This document shows positions 7,453 through 8,390 of a stretch of 8,390 nucleotides of DNA, in pieces. Position 1 is the stretch's first letter. Every line of letters starts with the position of its first letter. Source of the DNA: Planctomycetaceae bacterium (GTDB taxonomy: Bacteria > Planctomycetota > Planctomycetia > Pirellulales > Pirellulaceae); contig JAHEAM010000046.1 of NCBI GenBank assembly GCA_024642765.1, positions 4,888-13,277 on the forward strand, read 5' to 3'. The position numbers and the translations under genes were made by a program. Under the pieces are notes generated by a model. That model was given only the letters and a program-made list of their open reading frames with translations. It did not search any database and was not told where the DNA came from.

Positions 7453-7475
7453 ACACTATTGAAACCAAATAGTGT
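7453..7475. promoter_or_regulatory. Perfect 8-7-8 inverted repeat before the cytochrome c gene
   Basis: ACACTATT (7453-7460) and AATAGTGT (7468-7475) form a perfect 8-bp inverted repeat with a 7-nt spacer. It lies 43 nt upstream of the preferred GTG start of the operon's first gene. It could be an operator for a dimeric regulator or a hairpin in the mRNA leader. It does not match the TTGAT-N4-ATCAA FNR/FixK pattern. Confidence 0.45.
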
Positions 7476-7514
7476 TTCGCGATCACATCCCTATTTTGAC
7501 ATTCAACCGCCAAT

Positions 7515-7524
7515 CGTCTAGACG
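7515..7524. promoter_or_regulatory. 10-bp uninterrupted palindrome
   Basis: CGTCTAGACG is a perfect palindrome with no spacer, between the two larger inverted repeats. It may be part of a protein binding site, but a 10-bp palindrome can occur by chance in a stretch this long. Confidence 0.2.
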
Positions 7525-7571
7525 GGCAAATTGTCACGCCAATTTTACATCTTCAATCTTGGAGCGTGAGT

Positions 7572-7597
7572 TCCTGAGCTTGCATTTTTGCTCAGGA
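7572..7597. promoter_or_regulatory. Perfect 8-10-8 inverted repeat
   Basis: TCCTGAGC (7572-7579) and GCTCAGGA (7590-7597) are exact inverted copies around a 10-nt spacer, and they extend by a further G-C pair after one mismatch. Five of eight pairs are G-C, so an RNA copy would fold well. No T-run follows on either strand and no gene ends here, so a regulatory site or leader hairpin is more likely than a terminator. Confidence 0.4.
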
Positions 7598-7682
7598 CCC
7601 TGAATTTTAACACATTTGATGTTCCGCAACATTGGACGATCGGCAGCACAAGTCGCAAGTTGTTGAGGTTAGCATTTTAGGC

Positions 7683-7688
7683 ATTATA
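7683..7688 (-). promoter_or_regulatory. Candidate -10 element of the oxidase operon
   Basis: The minus strand reads CATATAATGC, a perfect TATAAT. No good -35 hexamer is found at 16-18 bp: the sequence at 17 bp is TTCGAC. If used, it would give a leader of about 270 nt carrying both perfect 8-bp inverted repeats. On the plus strand the same site reads TATATG, with TTGAGG 16 bp upstream, so it could also serve the divergent gene. Confidence 0.25.
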
Positions 7689-7862
7689 TGATTGTGCGAT
7701 AGTAAGTCGAAATGACAATCCGTCCCCAATAGGTAAGTGTGCGACGGCCCATTAAATGCCAAGGACCACAATCAGGTAATCAATCATAAAGAATTGCATT
7801 GACCAGTTTTTGAACGTCCAATTCACCGAATCGGAGAGCTGTTGATTGCACCATTGACTGAA

Positions 7863-7887
7863 AATAAGTACTGGACACAGACTTATT
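7863..7887. promoter_or_regulatory. Perfect 7-11-7 inverted repeat upstream of the PqqB-like gene
   Basis: AATAAGT (7863-7869) and ACTTATT (7881-7887) are exact inverted copies around an 11-nt spacer, about 92 nt before the plus-strand start codon. The half-site length and spacing would suit a dimeric DNA-binding protein, but chance is possible for a 7-bp arm. Confidence 0.25.
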
Positions 7888-7979
7888 CGGGTATCCGATG
7901 TGGCAACACTGCAAGCGTTAGGTGGTATCGCGTGTTAGACTGTAGTTTTAGTGTTATGTTCCTGTCATGAGAAACTCAG

Positions 7980-8390
7980 ATGTTTGGTTCGGGCTTTTTT
8001 AACGTAGTCTTGGGATCGGTGGTTTTGGGTTATGGCATGATTGGGATTTGCCAAGGCCAACATTTTGCTTTCGACAATCAGATTGAAATAGTCGTCTTGG
8101 GTACGGCTCAAGATGCGGGGTATCCGCAAGTCGGATGTCGGGGGGATTGCTGCCAACGAGCTTGGGAGGACGCTACGGTTAAGCGGTTTGCGACTAGTAT
8201 TGCAATCGTCGATCATGAATCGAATCAAAGGTGGTTAGTGGAATGCACTCCAAATTTCACCGAACAATTTCACTTGCTTGAGAAAATTGCTCCGGTCAAA
8301 CGCGATGGTTTGGGACTTGACGGGATTTTGTTGACCCATGCACACATTGGACACTACGCAGGCCTGATGTTTTTAGGGCGTGAAGTCGTT
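7980..8390 (+). CDS. PqqB-like metallo-beta-lactamase-fold protein (partial, N-terminus)
   Basis: This is the first 137 residues of a probable exported metal-dependent hydrolase or oxidoreductase of the MBL fold; its substrate is unknown. Residues about 5-24 form a hydrophobic, signal-like segment without basic residues. The strand IEIVVLGTAQDAGYPQ follows, then a Cys cluster C53, C57, C58 (VGCRGDCC) and KRFATSIAIVD. This order matches PqqB (LGSAAGGGFPQ, then a Cys cluster, then SSIAV). The metal motif reads H120-A-H-I-G-H125, with Gly in place of the Asp of HxHxDH, followed by YAGLMFLGRE. The start is ATG 7980, which has an in-frame TGA at 7968 just upstream and only a weak GAGAAA before it. 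ATG 8037 is an alternative that would remove most of the hydrophobic segment. It need not take part in PQQ synthesis, since no other pqq gene is seen. The gene continues past the edge. Confidence 0.82.
   Translation, partial: MFGSGFFNVVLGSVVLGYGMIGICQGQHFAFDNQIEIVVLGTAQDAGYPQVGCRGDCCQRAWEDATVKRFATSIAIVDHESNQRWLVECTPNFTEQFHLLEKIAPVKRDGLGLDGILLTHAHIGHYAGLMFLGREVV

Larger units (their letters stand above)
7410..7979. other. Divergent intergenic region with no gene
   Basis: This is a 570-bp stretch between the oxidase operon and the plus-strand PqqB-like gene. The plus-strand ATGs I followed (for example 7619, 7711, 7756, 7899 and 7956) all stop within about 15 codons, and no tRNA cloverleaf or repeat array is seen. 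It holds several inverted repeats, listed separately, and at least one promoter-like hexamer. Both flanking genes point away from it, so it should contain both promoters. Confidence 0.7.

Noticed and set aside
7572..7600. Inverted repeat as an intrinsic terminator
   Set aside because: No T-run follows on either strand and both neighbouring genes start, rather than end, at this region.
7798..7860. Repeated CATTGAC in the intergenic region
   Set aside because: Two 7-bp copies about 55 bp apart, with no third copy, are too weak to call a repeat array or binding-site series.
7965..8228. Open frame of 87 codons on the minus strand
   Set aside because: It is antisense to the PqqB-like gene, whose frame matches a known family. 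The minus-strand product shows no motif.

Overview
The window carries most of an aa3/caa3-type heme-copper cytochrome c oxidase operon, read on the minus strand from about 7409 down to the left edge, plus the start of one divergent plus-strand gene at the right edge. The features that point to a planctomycete, probably Pirellulales-like, are these: a separate diheme c-type lipoprotein ahead of coxB, ctaA and ctaB embedded between coxA and coxC, a CtaA with the AGMAVPDWP motif, a subunit III with a large inserted loop, frequent GTG/TTG starts, and moderate GC. This assignment rests on recalled family features, not on a search.

Layout in transcription order: diheme cytochrome c lipoprotein (7409-6090), coxB (6043-5183, CuA subunit II), coxA (5174-3423, subunit I), ctaA (3411-2380, heme A synthase), ctaB (2235-1321, heme O synthase), coxC (1299-157, subunit III) and the first 46 codons of a subunit IV family protein (138-1, cut by the window edge). 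Gaps are 8-46 nt except for 144 bp between ctaA and ctaB, which holds a small hairpin. The operon therefore supplies the electron entry protein, the catalytic core, and both enzymes that convert heme B to heme O and then to heme A for subunit I. All CuA, heme a, heme a3 and CuB ligands are visible. CoxA has YSHPAVY where A1 oxidases have the D-channel glutamate (HPEVY), which places it in the A2 group of proton-channel variants.

From about 7410 to 7979 there is a 570-bp divergent intergenic region with no credible gene. It contains three perfect inverted repeats with short spacers, one uninterrupted 10-bp palindrome, and a consensus -10 hexamer facing the operon. It looks like a regulatory region.

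The plus strand from 7980 to the edge encodes the N-terminal 137 residues of an exported PqqB-like metallo-beta-lactamase-fold protein, in which the classical HxHxDH motif reads HAHIGH. I found no RNA gene, CRISPR array or mobile element. The most unusual points are the roughly 200-residue insertion in CoxC and the dyad-rich intergenic region. I do not see evidence for a wholly new system.
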